Shown in pieces: positions 9,456 through 18,331 of a stretch of DNA of 64,000 nucleotides; within the stretch, counting starts at the first letter, position 1, and every line of letters begins with the position of its first letter. The DNA lies in contig CAZENE010000002.1 of NCBI GenBank assembly GCA_964513565.1, positions 81,835-145,834 on the forward strand, read 5' to 3'. Source of the DNA: Delta-02 sp964513565. Lineage in GTDB: Bacteria > Desulfobacterota > Syntrophorhabdia > Syntrophorhabdales > Syntrophorhabdaceae. The notes under the pieces were generated by a model, which saw only the letters and a program-made list of their open reading frames with translations, was not told the origin of the DNA and made no database searches. The translations under genes and the position numbers were made by a program.

Positions 9456-9484
9456 AAACGGCCGATCAGGACCGGCCGTTTTTT
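9455..9484 (+). terminator. Intrinsic terminator after the orphan response regulator
   Basis: A perfect 10-bp stem (AAAACGGCCG paired with CGGCCGTTTT, loop of 8 bases) ends in a T-run. It begins at the last base of the stop codon. It would end transcription of the response regulator and possibly of the upstream secretion operon. Confidence 0.9.
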
Positions 9485-9610
9485 GGTAAAAGGCAACAGG
9501 AATAAGGCCCGGAACTGACTGCCCGGACGGGCCGCCTCTATCTCCCGCCATTTTTTTCTGTTTTTCCCCGCAACTCTTACCTGTCGTTTTCTCAAATATT
9601 TTTCTTTTTA

Positions 9611-9649
9611 TCGGGATCCCGACACATTTTCCGAAATGATGCTTATATT
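9611..9649 (+). promoter_or_regulatory. Possible promoter with a 12-bp palindrome upstream of the receiver-only gene
   Basis: TATATT at 9644-9649 could be a -10 element, and a GACACA-like -35 lies 17 bases before it. A perfect palindrome TCGGGATCCCGA (9611-9622) overlaps the -35 position and could be an operator. The -10 ends only eight bases before ATG 9658 and no Shine-Dalgarno is present, so a leaderless message is possible. Confidence 0.35.
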
Positions 9650-9657
9650 TTAACTTA

Positions 9658-10047
9658 ATGGAACCGAAGACGACCATAATGATAGTAGACGGTCATGTCA
9701 ATTTGAGGAAACTCGTTCATGAATGGTTAAAAGACGAGCTTCCCGGTTGCGCGTTCGCTGAAATGTGCACTGCGAAAGAGGCCCTCACATACTGCCATAG
9801 AAGATCGCCCAACATTATCATAATGGATATGGATATGCCTGGTATAAATGGAATAGACGCCACATCCCGGCTTAAATCCATTCTACCCGACACGAAGGTC
9901 GTGATCCTGACCGTCCACGAGAACGGCAGGCACAAAGAAGCCGCACTCAAGGCAGGCGCAACCGTTTTTATCAGCAAGAGAAGGCTTTACGATGATCTGG
10001 TGCCGGTCCTGTCCGACATGGTAGATTGCCGGAAGAGGATCTCATGA
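9658..10047 (+). CDS. Single-domain response regulator (CheY-like receiver)
   Basis: A 129-residue stand-alone receiver domain. The phospho-acceptor Asp sits in IIIMDMDMPG (~residue 59), Thr in VILTVH and Lys in FISKRR. One of the two acidic pocket residues is replaced: the motif reads VDGH where most receivers have VDDH. Metal binding, and so phosphorylation, may be altered. No output domain or adjacent kinase is present. No ribosome-binding site precedes ATG 9658. Confidence 0.85.
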   Translation: MEPKTTIMIVDGHVNLRKLVHEWLKDELPGCAFAEMCTAKEALTYCHRRSPNIIIMDMDMPGINGIDATSRLKSILPDTKVVILTVHENGRHKEAALKAGATVFISKRRLYDDLVPVLSDMVDCRKRIS

Positions 10048-10218
10048 AGAGTGTCGGCTTATATATTACGCCCCACAGGCATGGCGCGTCATGATTGGCC
10101 CTATAACCCCCCAACATACCCCGAAGACGTTTTTTGTAAGCCAATCGCTGAAAGATGTGCCATGCCTTTCCTATTTTTAAGAGGGAACATAGATCGTAAG
10201 TCGTAGGCGGTTGGTCTT

Positions 10219-10995
10219 TTACTCTATCGTGAAGTCAAAATACGTATTGGGGAATGGTTCGGCCTTCAATGTAAAATGCCACCATTCAAGATCATAATTT
10301 ACGAAGCCGTTTTTTTCCATCAGTGATTTCAGAAGAAGCCTGTTGATGCGCTGATGGCGAAGAATGTTCTTGTTTGCCGTATGCGCACGGGCATGAAAAC
10401 AATCAAAGCCGGTTCCCATATCGATAGAACTGTCACCGAAGCGTTCCGACGCGGGAAGGAAGCAGGAAAAAAGTTCCTGCCCCCGTCGGTATTCCTCTTC
10501 GGCAGGGGCCGGGACAGGCACGATCGTGAGATCGACGGTGCTCCCGCGGGAATGCCCTGACCGCCGGGCAATATATCCGTCCGAGAATAACCGGGATTTG
10601 TCGACGGTCGGGTAAAACTCTTGTTTCGCCTGCGTATCGGCAATATCCTGTGCCCACCGCACGAAATGATCTACGGCCCTTTGAGGCCGGTAACAGTCGT
10701 ATACCTTGATCGACAGCGAAAAAGGCTTTAGGTCTGCTTGGACCCTTTTCAAGGCATCGGCCGCCTCTATTGTCAAGATACATTTCGGGGCGTTGTACCC
10801 GTCAATCCTTTCCCCGACGAAATTATGGGGGGTATAATACCGCATGTCCGTTTTTATGGAGGGAATATGCTTTTGAACATCAACAAAGCGACCCTCGACA
10901 TCCTGTCCCGCCGGGGCGCCATAGGTTACGGAAAGTATCAGGAATGTCAGGAGGAGGGGAATACGTAAAAGAAACCGCAATATCTTCGATCTCAT
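10219..10995 (-). CDS. Secreted D-alanyl-D-alanine dipeptidase, VanX/DdpX type (M15D)
   Basis: A 258-residue zinc dipeptidase preceded by a signal peptide (~1-27), so it acts in the periplasm. Zinc and catalytic residues of the VanX family are visible: His148 and Asp155 in SGHSRGSTVD, Glu237 and His240 in EWWHF, and the transition-state Arg103 in CYRPQRA. It would hydrolyse D-Ala-D-Ala, and here probably serves peptidoglycan turnover rather than resistance, since no vanH or vanA ligase gene is nearby. It is convergent with the receiver gene at 9658. Confidence 0.9.
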   Translation of the reverse strand: MRSKILRFLLRIPLLLTFLILSVTYGAPAGQDVEGRFVDVQKHIPSIKTDMRYYTPHNFVGERIDGYNAPKCILTIEAADALKRVQADLKPFSLSIKVYDCYRPQRAVDHFVRWAQDIADTQAKQEFYPTVDKSRLFSDGYIARRSGHSRGSTVDLTIVPVPAPAEEEYRRGQELFSCFLPASERFGDSSIDMGTGFDCFHARAHTANKNILRHQRINRLLLKSLMEKNGFVNYDLEWWHFTLKAEPFPNTYFDFTIE

Positions 10996-11018
10996 ATCCC
11001 GTACCCGGCTCGCGGATC

Positions 11019-12143
11019 TCAGGCTGCTTCGGGCGGCGATACGACGTGTGATGAAGAAATGTTGCCCAGAAGCTCCTGCATCACTTCATGGACTGTTGTT
11101 ATCCTGTTTATTCGATAGCCATTCACCCCGACGGTATAAAGGGGCTCCTCGACGTCAGTGTTGTATCCGCCTGAACTTAAAAGTCCGTTGCAGATGCAGA
11201 AGTAGCCTTCATTGTTATCCTGCGCCCTGCAGAGAGCGTACTTGCCTTCCCTGTTCCTAGTCATGATATAGCCCTTGTCGCAGCGGGGCTTTCTGCGGCG
11301 CGCAAGTGACGAAACGAACATGGGCGCATGCTTTATGACCATGAAGGGCAGGCCGCATGGCGAACCAGGTTTGTGCGATACGACTATGTCTCCGGGACCG
11401 GCGTCGACGACGGCCTGTTTGTATTCATCCGTGGCACTGCTTTCGCGAGTGACGAGAAAACGGGTCCCCATCTGCACGCCATCGGCACCCATGGCAAGAA
11501 AACGTGTTATATCCTCATGATCGAATATTCCGCCCGCTACTATGACAGGCGCGTCACCATGTTTTGACACGTACTCCTTGATGGGCGGAAAAAGATTTTC
11601 GAGTTTATTCGATTCGAGGCCAATCTCTTCGACCTTGAAACCAAGATGGCCTCCCGCGAGAGGGCCCTCGAGCACAATGGCGTCCGGCCGGTAGCCGAGC
11701 CGCTCCCATTTTTTGTAAATTATTTCAAGCGCCCTTAAGGACGATACGATCGGGACAAGCGCGGTTTCTCTGGGACTGGCAATGCCGGGTAGGGTCAGCG
11801 GCAATCCCCCGCCGGAGATGATCACGTCGATATTGGCATCGATGGCGGCCTTTACTGTCACATCGTAATCACGCGCTATGGCGACCATGATATTGATGCC
11901 GGATACCCCGCCGCGTTCTCTTGAAAGGCAGACTTCCTCATATACGGCGTCATACGTCGTATATTTCCGGTTGTTTCTTTTGCTGAGCAGCCTGTCAAGG
12001 CACGCGCTCGATATAACACCTAGTCCGCCTTCCGAAGCGACTGCGCTTGCAAGCGGTGAAAGTGAAACACCAATACCCATGCCTCCCTGAATAATAGGCA
12101 GTTGTATTGGTTTTCCTTTAATGGTCAGTTTTGGCAATAACAT
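11019..12143 (-). CDS. Nitronate monooxygenase / 2-nitropropane dioxygenase-like FMN protein
   Basis: A 374-residue TIM-barrel flavoprotein. Family marks include LPIIQGGMGIGVSL at the N-terminus, IISGGGLP, the GGHLGF segment carrying the catalytic-type His, and VIVAGGIFDHEDITRFLAMGADGVQMGTRFL for FMN phosphate binding. The C-terminal ~70 residues carry four Cys (RC, LC, CIC), suggesting an extra metal or structural element not seen in simple nitronate monooxygenases. Substrate cannot be assigned; enoyl-reductase FabK-type activity is an alternative. Confidence 0.85.
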   Translation of the reverse strand: MLLPKLTIKGKPIQLPIIQGGMGIGVSLSPLASAVASEGGLGVISSACLDRLLSKRNNRKYTTYDAVYEEVCLSRERGGVSGINIMVAIARDYDVTVKAAIDANIDVIISGGGLPLTLPGIASPRETALVPIVSSLRALEIIYKKWERLGYRPDAIVLEGPLAGGHLGFKVEEIGLESNKLENLFPPIKEYVSKHGDAPVIVAGGIFDHEDITRFLAMGADGVQMGTRFLVTRESSATDEYKQAVVDAGPGDIVVSHKPGSPCGLPFMVIKHAPMFVSSLARRRKPRCDKGYIMTRNREGKYALCRAQDNNEGYFCICNGLLSSGGYNTDVEEPLYTVGVNGYRINRITTVHEVMQELLGNISSSHVVSPPEAA

Positions 12144-12343
12144 GTTTTTATGCCGTGAATCAGTTTATACAGGATTATTGGGTGCAAGACAGAAGAATAA
12201 AATGAAAACACGACAATGCATTATAACATGATTCATATATAATTACAAAAAATAATGGCTTTTGGGATCTACACACATCACCGGCTGCACGCTATTTTCT
12301 CTTTTATGAATTTCTTATGATATAATCGTGCTCTGGACCTTTT

Positions 12344-13882
12344 ATGGAAAATGAGAATAAAGGACCATTCGACGGCCGCAGGGATGAGAAGGGGCTCCTC
12401 GCTGCCCTTGAACTGGCGGAGAAAGAGATACGCCGGCTGACCGAACTTGACCGGCAGCATAAATTATTTCAGCAGGAGCTGGAAAAAAGAACATACGAGC
12501 TGAATGAACGCGTAAAAGAACTGAATTGCCTCTATACGATCTCCGCCATTGTCGAAAGAAAAGGTACCGTTCTTGACGAGATCCTCCAGAGAACCGTCGA
12601 TATCATTCCCGACGCATGGCAGTATCCCGATGCGACAACAAGCCGGATCATCCTGAAGGGAAGGGTCTTTGTCAGCCCCGATTTCAACGAGGCTAAATGG
12701 AAGCAGTCACAGGATATTGTCGTGCACGGCAGGATAGCCGGGTCGCTCGAGGTTTTTTATCGCGAAAAGAAGCCGGGAGCCGATGAAGGCCCATTTCTGA
12801 AAGAGGAAAGAACCCTGATAAACGTCATTGCCGAGCGCATAGGGCAGATAGTTGAGGCAAAATTCAGTGAAGACGCATTGAAGGAAAGCGAATTACAGAA
12901 CAGGGCGCTTCTTGAGGCCATTCCCGATCTCATATTCCAGGTCGACAGCTCGGGCATTCTCCTTCATTTGCATGTCGGGAATTTTTCCGCACTCAAGAAC
13001 CTTGCACAGGAATTTGTCGGGCGCAGCATTTACGATATCTCCGAGAAGGAAAAACTTCTCCCGCGCCGGCTCCTCGACCAGGTGATGGCCTACGTCAGAC
13101 AATCCCTTTCCACCGGCAGGGCGCAGATTTACGAACAGCATCTGTCGCTCGGAGAAGAAGCAAGCGATTTTGAGGTAAGGATCGTCATGTCGGGGCCCAA
13201 CAAAGGCCTCGGTATCATAAGGGACACAACACGGCGTAAAAGGCTGGAAAGGGAGATACTCGAGATCAGCGGCAGGGAGCAGCGCAGGATAGGGCAGGAC
13301 CTTCACGACAGCCTTTGCCAACATCTTGCCGGTATCGGATTTATGAGCAAGGTACTGGAGAGGAAGACAGCGACAAATCAGCCGATCAGGTCCGGGGATG
13401 TTCTTGAGATCGTGAAACTGATCGATCAGGCAATAACGCTGACACGCGGTTTCGCCCGGGGGCTCAACCCGGTACGGCTCGAGTCGGACGGGCTCATGAT
13501 GGCGCTCATCGAACTTGCCTCGAATGTGGAGCGGCTTTTCGGGGTATCGTGCAGGTTTGAGTATGACAACCCGGTATTGCTAAGCGATGACGCCGTTGCT
13601 TCCCACGTATACCGTATTGCACAGGAGGCATTGAATAATGCCATAAAACATGGTAAGGCTGACTTTATAACCATAGCAATGAAGCAGGAAGCGGAAAATT
13701 GTGTTTTGACGATAACGGACAATGGGGTGGGTATCGGGAGTGCGCAAGGCCAGGGCAAAGGAATGGGTCTTAGTATTATGCAGTACCGCGCATCTATGAT
13801 AGGCGCGGTCCTCGAGGTAACGGCGCCTGAGGTGGGAGGCACCCTCATTCGATGCCTTTTTCCGAACAGGGTTTCCCGATGA
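12344..13882 (+). CDS. Soluble sensor histidine kinase (GAF-PAS-HisKA_3-HATPase)
   Basis: A 512-residue cytoplasmic kinase without transmembrane segments. An N-terminal coiled coil (~20-70) leads to a GAF-like domain (~70-170), a PAS domain (~175-290), a NarX-type dimerisation domain with the phospho-accepting His321 in GQDLHDSLCQHL, and a HATPase (~410-505, motifs EALNNAIKHG and DNGVGI). It probably senses a cytoplasmic ligand or redox signal. TATAAT at 12321-12326 lies 17 bases before ATG 12344. Its partner is the regulator starting at 13910. Confidence 0.92.
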   Translation: MENENKGPFDGRRDEKGLLAALELAEKEIRRLTELDRQHKLFQQELEKRTYELNERVKELNCLYTISAIVERKGTVLDEILQRTVDIIPDAWQYPDATTSRIILKGRVFVSPDFNEAKWKQSQDIVVHGRIAGSLEVFYREKKPGADEGPFLKEERTLINVIAERIGQIVEAKFSEDALKESELQNRALLEAIPDLIFQVDSSGILLHLHVGNFSALKNLAQEFVGRSIYDISEKEKLLPRRLLDQVMAYVRQSLSTGRAQIYEQHLSLGEEASDFEVRIVMSGPNKGLGIIRDTTRRKRLEREILEISGREQRRIGQDLHDSLCQHLAGIGFMSKVLERKTATNQPIRSGDVLEIVKLIDQAITLTRGFARGLNPVRLESDGLMMALIELASNVERLFGVSCRFEYDNPVLLSDDAVASHVYRIAQEALNNAIKHGKADFITIAMKQEAENCVLTITDNGVGIGSAQGQGKGMGLSIMQYRASMIGAVLEVTAPEVGGTLIRCLFPNRVSR

Positions 13883-13909
13883 CGTCTCAAGCCCATTGCG
13901 GAGGATATC

Positions 13910-14563
13910 TTGGTAAAAAGAAAGATACTTATAGTCGACGATCATCCTATATTGCGGAAAGGTCTTGCGCTCCTTATTAATCAAGAGCCGGACCTTGTCG
14001 TATCGGCAGAGGCGGAAAATGCACAGATGGCGTTGGAATCTATAGACAAAAACCGGCCCGACATGGCTATAGTCGACATTTCGCTTCCCGGTATCGACGG
14101 TATCGAACTGATAAAAGAATTAAAAACGCGCCACAAGGACATACCGGTTCTCGTTGTATCCATGCACGACGAAACATTGTATGCGGAGCGGTCCCTTCGG
14201 GCAGGGGCGCGCGGCTATATCATGAAACAGGAAGCGCTCGACAAGGTCCTCATCGCGATACGCAAGGTATTGGAGGGGGCGATATTTGTCAGCGAGCGGA
14301 TCACGACAAAAATGCTCGAAAAGTTCGTGTCCTTCGAAGGGGTCAGCCAGGCGACCTCACCCCTTGACCTCTTGAGCAACCGCGAATTGACAGTTTTCAG
14401 GCTGATAGGCCAGGGTCACAAGACCCGCCAAATAGCGGAAAGACTTCACCTGAGCGTAAAGACAGTCGAGTCATACAGGGCCCATATCAAAGATAAATTG
14501 AAGCTGAGCGACGGTACGGACCTTCTTAAATATGCTATTCAATGGGTCCAGAGCGGACACTAA
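13910..14563 (+). CDS. NarL/LuxR-family response regulator, partner of the upstream kinase
   Basis: A 217-residue regulator: receiver domain with VDDHP, Asp in MAIVDISLPG and Lys in YIMKQE, then a LuxR helix-turn-helix (~150-212) containing RQIAERLHLSVKTVESYRAHI. It starts at TTG 13910 with GGAGG five to six bases upstream, 27 bases after the kinase stop. The two therefore form a two-component operon. Target genes are not evident; the downstream glutamate dehydrogenase has its own promoter. Confidence 0.93.
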   Translation: MVKRKILIVDDHPILRKGLALLINQEPDLVVSAEAENAQMALESIDKNRPDMAIVDISLPGIDGIELIKELKTRHKDIPVLVVSMHDETLYAERSLRAGARGYIMKQEALDKVLIAIRKVLEGAIFVSERITTKMLEKFVSFEGVSQATSPLDLLSNRELTVFRLIGQGHKTRQIAERLHLSVKTVESYRAHIKDKLKLSDGTDLLKYAIQWVQSGH

Positions 14564-14574
14564 AAGACAGGAAT

Positions 14575-14639
14575 GGGCCATAGGCACCAGGCATCTTAAT
14601 TAGCAGCTCCCATTTTTTTGTACCCATCGCCTATAGCCC
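14575..14639. repeat. Imperfect inverted repeat after the kinase/regulator operon
   Basis: GGGCCATAGGC (14575-14585) faces GCCTATAGCCC (14629-14639), 10 of 11 positions pairing, with a 43-base spacer that includes CCCATTTTTTT. It may act as a terminator. Its wording resembles other intergenic repeats in this window. Confidence 0.5.
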
Positions 14640-14654
14640 CTATTATTAGCTATT

Positions 14655-14684
14655 TTGACTACCAATAGGGTAATCCCTTATAAT
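14655..14684 (+). promoter_or_regulatory. Sigma70-type promoter for gdhA
   Basis: TTGACT (14655-14660) and TATAAT (14679-14684) are spaced by 18 bases. The spacer and downstream region contain AGGGTAATCCCT and further AATAGGG/CCCCTATT words that could be operator half-sites. The predicted leader is about 130 bases long. Confidence 0.65.
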
Positions 14685-14819
14685 GTAAATAGGGTTTAAC
14701 CTGATATCAAAAACATGGAATCCCCTATTGAAAAAGATGTGTTTATCGGGTTTTATATCCTAGTTTTGTCTCATATGTCTTAAAGGGTGGATGCAAAAAT
14801 TTCAAGTACGGAGGGTTTT

Positions 14820-16178
14820 ATGTCGGTTATCAGTGAAGTTATTGATAAGATCAAAAAACAGGATCCCTATGAATTTGAATTTCATCAGGCAGCCGAGGAG
14901 GTTCTGGAAAGTCTTGAACCTACGGTCAAAAGGCATCCTGAATTTGTAAAGGCAAAAATATACGAACGTGTCGTTCAACCTGACCGCTTGATAATTTTCA
15001 GAGTACCCTGGGTTGACGATAAAGGTGAGGTTCAGGTCAACAGGGGTTTCCGTGTACAATTCAATAACGCGATCGGGCCTTATAAAGGCGGTCTTCGCTT
15101 CCATCCGTCAGTAAATCTCAGCATCCTTAAATTCCTCGGTTTCGAGCAGATATTTAAAAATTCCCTGACAACCCTGCCGATGGGCGGAGCCAAGGGCGGC
15201 AGTGATTTTGATCCTAAGGGTAAATCCGATAATGAAGTAATGCGTTTCTGTCAGTCGTTTATGAGAGAGCTTTTCAGGTATATCGGTCCCGACTGCGATG
15301 TCCCGGCAGGTGATATCGGTGTCGGCGGACGGGAGATCGGTTATTTGTATGGTTATTATAAAAAGATAGTGAATGAACATACGGGCGTGTTGACGGGCAA
15401 AGGGATGGCGTATGGCGGCAGTCTCATAAGGCCCGAGGCGACCGGCTACGGCTGCGTATATTTTGCGGCAGAGATGCTCGCCTCAAAAGGCCTCGATTTC
15501 AAGGGTAAAACTGTTGCGATCAGCGGCTCCGGTAATGTGGCGCAGTACGCGATCGAGAAGGTCAATCAGCTTGACGGAAAAGTCGTAACACTGTGTGATT
15601 CAAGTTCAACCATCATCGACGAAGAGGGTATCGGCGACGAGAAATGCACGTATATCATGGACCTCAAGAACATACAGCGCGGGAGGATAAGCGAATACGC
15701 GGACAAGTACGGCGGGGCTGTATGCTACATCGGTGAGAGCGTCTGGGATGTCATAAAGAGCCAGGGGCTCAAGGTTGATGTCGCACTCCCGTGCGCAACG
15801 CAGAACGAGATCGACGGCCCCCACGCCGAAGCTCTCGTGCAAAACGGGTGCGTCTGCGTAGCCGAGGGCGCCAATATGCCTTCGACCCCTGAGGCGGTAC
15901 GGATCTTCCAGGAGAACAATGTTCTCTTCGGGCCGGGAAAGGCCGCGAATGCCGGTGGTGTCGCAACAAGCGGTCTTGAGATGTCCCAGAATAGCTTAAG
16001 GCTTCTTTGGAGCCGCGAAGAGGTCGATGCACGGCTTCTCGGGATCATGAAGAGCATCCACAAATCATGCATAGAGGCAAGCGAAACATATGGCAAGAAG
16101 GGTGACTATGTCACAGGCGCAAACATCGCCGGTTTTCTCAAGGTAGCCGATGCAATGCTGGCATATGGGATAGTTTAA
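14820..16178 (+). CDS. gdhA: NADP-type glutamate dehydrogenase
   Basis: Hexameric glutamate dehydrogenase that fixes ammonium onto 2-oxoglutarate. The ATG at 14820 has GGAGGG at the right distance and gives 452 residues, the usual length; the frame is open 33 bases further upstream to GTG 14787 but without a ribosome site. Conserved features are PYKGGLRFHP, the catalytic Lys segment LPMGGAKGGSDF, the PAGDIGVGGREIGYLYG block and the Rossmann element AISGSGNVAQ. It has its own promoter and is closed by a strong bidirectional terminator. Confidence 0.97.
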   Translation: MSVISEVIDKIKKQDPYEFEFHQAAEEVLESLEPTVKRHPEFVKAKIYERVVQPDRLIIFRVPWVDDKGEVQVNRGFRVQFNNAIGPYKGGLRFHPSVNLSILKFLGFEQIFKNSLTTLPMGGAKGGSDFDPKGKSDNEVMRFCQSFMRELFRYIGPDCDVPAGDIGVGGREIGYLYGYYKKIVNEHTGVLTGKGMAYGGSLIRPEATGYGCVYFAAEMLASKGLDFKGKTVAISGSGNVAQYAIEKVNQLDGKVVTLCDSSSTIIDEEGIGDEKCTYIMDLKNIQRGRISEYADKYGGAVCYIGESVWDVIKSQGLKVDVALPCATQNEIDGPHAEALVQNGCVCVAEGANMPSTPEAVRIFQENNVLFGPGKAANAGGVATSGLEMSQNSLRLLWSREEVDARLLGIMKSIHKSCIEASETYGKKGDYVTGANIAGFLKVADAMLAYGIV

Positions 16179-16203
16179 AGGTAATGGGCTAAAGGCTAAC
16201 GGG

Positions 16204-16247
16204 AAAAAACGGAAGGAATGGGCGTGGGTCCATTCCTTCCGTTTTTT
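16204..16247. terminator. Bidirectional intrinsic terminator between convergent genes
   Basis: A perfect 18-bp stem with an 8-base loop is flanked by six A on the left and six T on the right, so it works on both strands. It separates gdhA from the convergent carboxymuconolactone-decarboxylase-like gene. Confidence 0.95.
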
Positions 16248-16256
16248 CGGGGTGGG

Positions 16257-16664
16257 TTATGTATTGGTTTCTTTGAATTTTTCCCATTCGCCGCGGCCTT
16301 TGAGAACTTCTTTATATACTTCGAGTGCCTTGTTGACGAGGGGCATACCGCCGTAAGGGGCAAGCTGGAAGAAGACCTCGGCGAGCTTTTTCGGGTCGCA
16401 GCCGACATTTAAGGCCGCATTCACGTGGAGCTTAAGCTCATCGGCGGCCCCCAGGGCTGCAAGCATAGCGCAGGCGGCCATCTGGCGTTCCGGCAGGGTC
16501 AGTACGGTGCGCGAGTAGAGATTGCCGGTTATGAACATTGAAAGGTCATTGGCCAGGTCTTTATCGAACTCTTTCCACGTGAGGTATGGAGGATCAAGCT
16601 TTATGCCGCCCGTCCAGAGTTTTCTTGCAGTTTCCTGTGTTCTTTTCTTTATTTCGTCATCCAC
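16257..16664 (-). CDS. Carboxymuconolactone decarboxylase-like family protein
   Basis: About 135 residues from a GTG start at 16664, which is preceded by GGAGGG at good spacing; an in-frame ATG at 16700 lacks such a site. The central region MAACAMLAALGAADELKLHVNAALNVG and the following PYGGMPLVNKALE match the CMD fold. The AhpD-type CxxC redox motif is absent, so it is unlikely to be a peroxidase. The substrate is unknown. It stands alone between a terminator and a divergent LemA gene. Confidence 0.85.
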   Translation of the reverse strand: MDDEIKKRTQETARKLWTGGIKLDPPYLTWKEFDKDLANDLSMFITGNLYSRTVLTLPERQMAACAMLAALGAADELKLHVNAALNVGCDPKKLAEVFFQLAPYGGMPLVNKALEVYKEVLKGRGEWEKFKETNT

Positions 16665-16815
16665 CGTGTCCCTCCGTTTTTTGAAGTTTGTATCACGCAT
16701 CTTTTGCCGGCGTCAAGGGTAGAAAATCTCCGGGCAAAGTGATACTATTTAGCCGCGGACTGCGAAAAAGCGGTCAAAGGCGCGAAGCACCAAAGTGAAC
16801 CTTATGGAGGCCAGA

Positions 16816-17400
16816 ATGAATCGATCGTTGTTTTACGGGATCCTTGTCTTGATGGTTCTCATGCTGTCCGGATGCGGCTACAATACTATCCAGGAGAGAG
16901 ATGAAGCCGTCAAGGCCGCGTGGGGTGATGTAGAGGCGTCATACCAGAGACGCAATGACCTCGTGCCGAACCTTGTCGAGACCGTCAAGGCATACGCGAA
17001 GCATGAAAGCGAGACATTTCAGGCCGTGACAGAGGCCCGCGCCAAAGTGGGATCAGTGCAGGTATCGAAGGATGCCCTCAATAATCCGCAGGCAATGGCC
17101 CAATTCGAGCAAGCGCAGGCGAATATGTCCGGGGCGCTTTCCCGACTGCTTCTCATTGCGGAGAGTTATCCGGATTTGAAGGCAAATCAGAACTTCAGGG
17201 ACCTACAGAACCAGCTGGAAGGCACGGAAAACCGCATAAATGTAGCGAGAGTCAGGTATAATAGGGCGGTGCAGGATTTCAATACCACGATACGGGTATT
17301 TCCCAACAACCTGACGAACATGTTCTTGACAAAGCTTCCCCAGAGAGAGCCTTTCAAGGCTGATACCGGTGCTGAAAAAGCTCCTAAGGTCGCATTTTAG
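16816..17400 (+). CDS. lemA: LemA family lipoprotein
   Basis: 194 residues from ATG 16816, which has GGAGG six bases upstream. A lipobox LSGC near residues 17-20 replaces the simple N-terminal anchor found in many LemA proteins. The LemA signature follows: AVKAAWGDVEASYQRRNDLVPNLVETVKAYA, then QFRDLQNQLEGTENRI-like helices and a C-terminal FPNNL. The function of LemA is not established. It heads a cluster with two TPM-domain proteins, a very common association. Confidence 0.93.
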   Translation: MNRSLFYGILVLMVLMLSGCGYNTIQERDEAVKAAWGDVEASYQRRNDLVPNLVETVKAYAKHESETFQAVTEARAKVGSVQVSKDALNNPQAMAQFEQAQANMSGALSRLLLIAESYPDLKANQNFRDLQNQLEGTENRINVARVRYNRAVQDFNTTIRVFPNNLTNMFLTKLPQREPFKADTGAEKAPKVAF

Positions 17401-17449
17401 GAACTGTTTTGAGCGCAATGGAGCATATGACTTTTAAGGAACGGTCAAT

Positions 17450-18331
17450 ATGAGAGGGAATTGGCATTACCTGTGCTTGATCCTCCCGTTCATCGTATGC
17501 GCCGCCGTCCTGGCGTCGGCTTCCGCATCATTTGCCCTTGACGTACCTCCTTTGAAGGGCTGGGTGAACGATTATGCGAACATGATATCACCCCAAGTAC
17601 GATCCCAGCTCGAGGCTGAACTAAAGAATTTCGAGCAATCGGATTCAACCCAGATAGTGATCCTGACGATTAATTCGCTCGAAGGGGATTCGCTTGAAGA
17701 TTTTTCGATGAGGGTTGCCGAAACCTGGAAGATCGGGCAAAAGGGCAAGGACAATGGAGCGATCCTCCTTGTTTCCAAGAATGACCGCAAGACACGGATC
17801 GAGGTCGGACGGGGATTGGAAGGTAAACTAACTGATCTTGTGGCGGGCAGGATCGTCCAGCTCGTCATTAATACGCAGTTCAAGCGCGGAGATTTCGACG
17901 GCGGTTTTCAGGCGGGGGTCCGAGCAATGATAGACGCGACACGGGGGGAGTTCAAAGCGGATAAGGCAACACCCCGCCCGATCAGGAACCGGGGCGTTTC
18001 GTCGGTATTTCCCTTTCTGATCTTCGGTGCCATCTTTCTTCTCATACTCGGAAGGATCTCCCGTTTTCTTGGTGCGGGGGCCGGTTTTACAGGCTTTGTC
18101 TTCCTTGGCTTAATATTGGGATTTTCCTTTTTAACTGCTATTTTCCTCGGTATCTTCGGCCTCATCCTGGGTGTAATTCTGCCGTTTTTATTTGGAGGGC
18201 CTTTCAGGGGAGGGGGGGGGACCGGAGGCTTTCCGTTGGGCGGCTTTGGCGGCGGCGGTTTCAGCAGCGGCGGTGGTTTCAGCAGCGGCGGCGGAGATTT
18301 CGGTGGCGGCGGGGCGTCGGGGGACTGGTAA
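17450..18331 (+). CDS. TPM-domain membrane protein (YgcG family)
   Basis: A 293-residue protein: signal peptide (~1-29), a TPM domain (~35-160, starting VPPLKGWVNDYANMISPQ and containing NDRKTRIEVGRGLEGKLTD), several hydrophobic segments (~185-255) and a Gly/Ser-rich C-terminal tail typical of YgcG-like proteins. TPM domains of the photosystem II Psb32 family have been reported to have phosphatase activity; whether this one does is unknown. It starts 49 bases after lemA and overlaps the next TPM gene by one base. Confidence 0.92.
   Translation: MRGNWHYLCLILPFIVCAAVLASASASFALDVPPLKGWVNDYANMISPQVRSQLEAELKNFEQSDSTQIVILTINSLEGDSLEDFSMRVAETWKIGQKGKDNGAILLVSKNDRKTRIEVGRGLEGKLTDLVAGRIVQLVINTQFKRGDFDGGFQAGVRAMIDATRGEFKADKATPRPIRNRGVSSVFPFLIFGAIFLLILGRISRFLGAGAGFTGFVFLGLILGFSFLTAIFLGIFGLILGVILPFLFGGPFRGGGGTGGFPLGGFGGGGFSSGGGFSSGGGDFGGGGASGDW

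Noticed and set aside
10044..10094. A 16-codon frame overlapping the receiver gene stop
   Set aside because: Too short and without any supporting signal.
16218..16412. A short plus-strand frame after gdhA
   Set aside because: It starts within the terminator stem and is antisense to the CMD-like gene.
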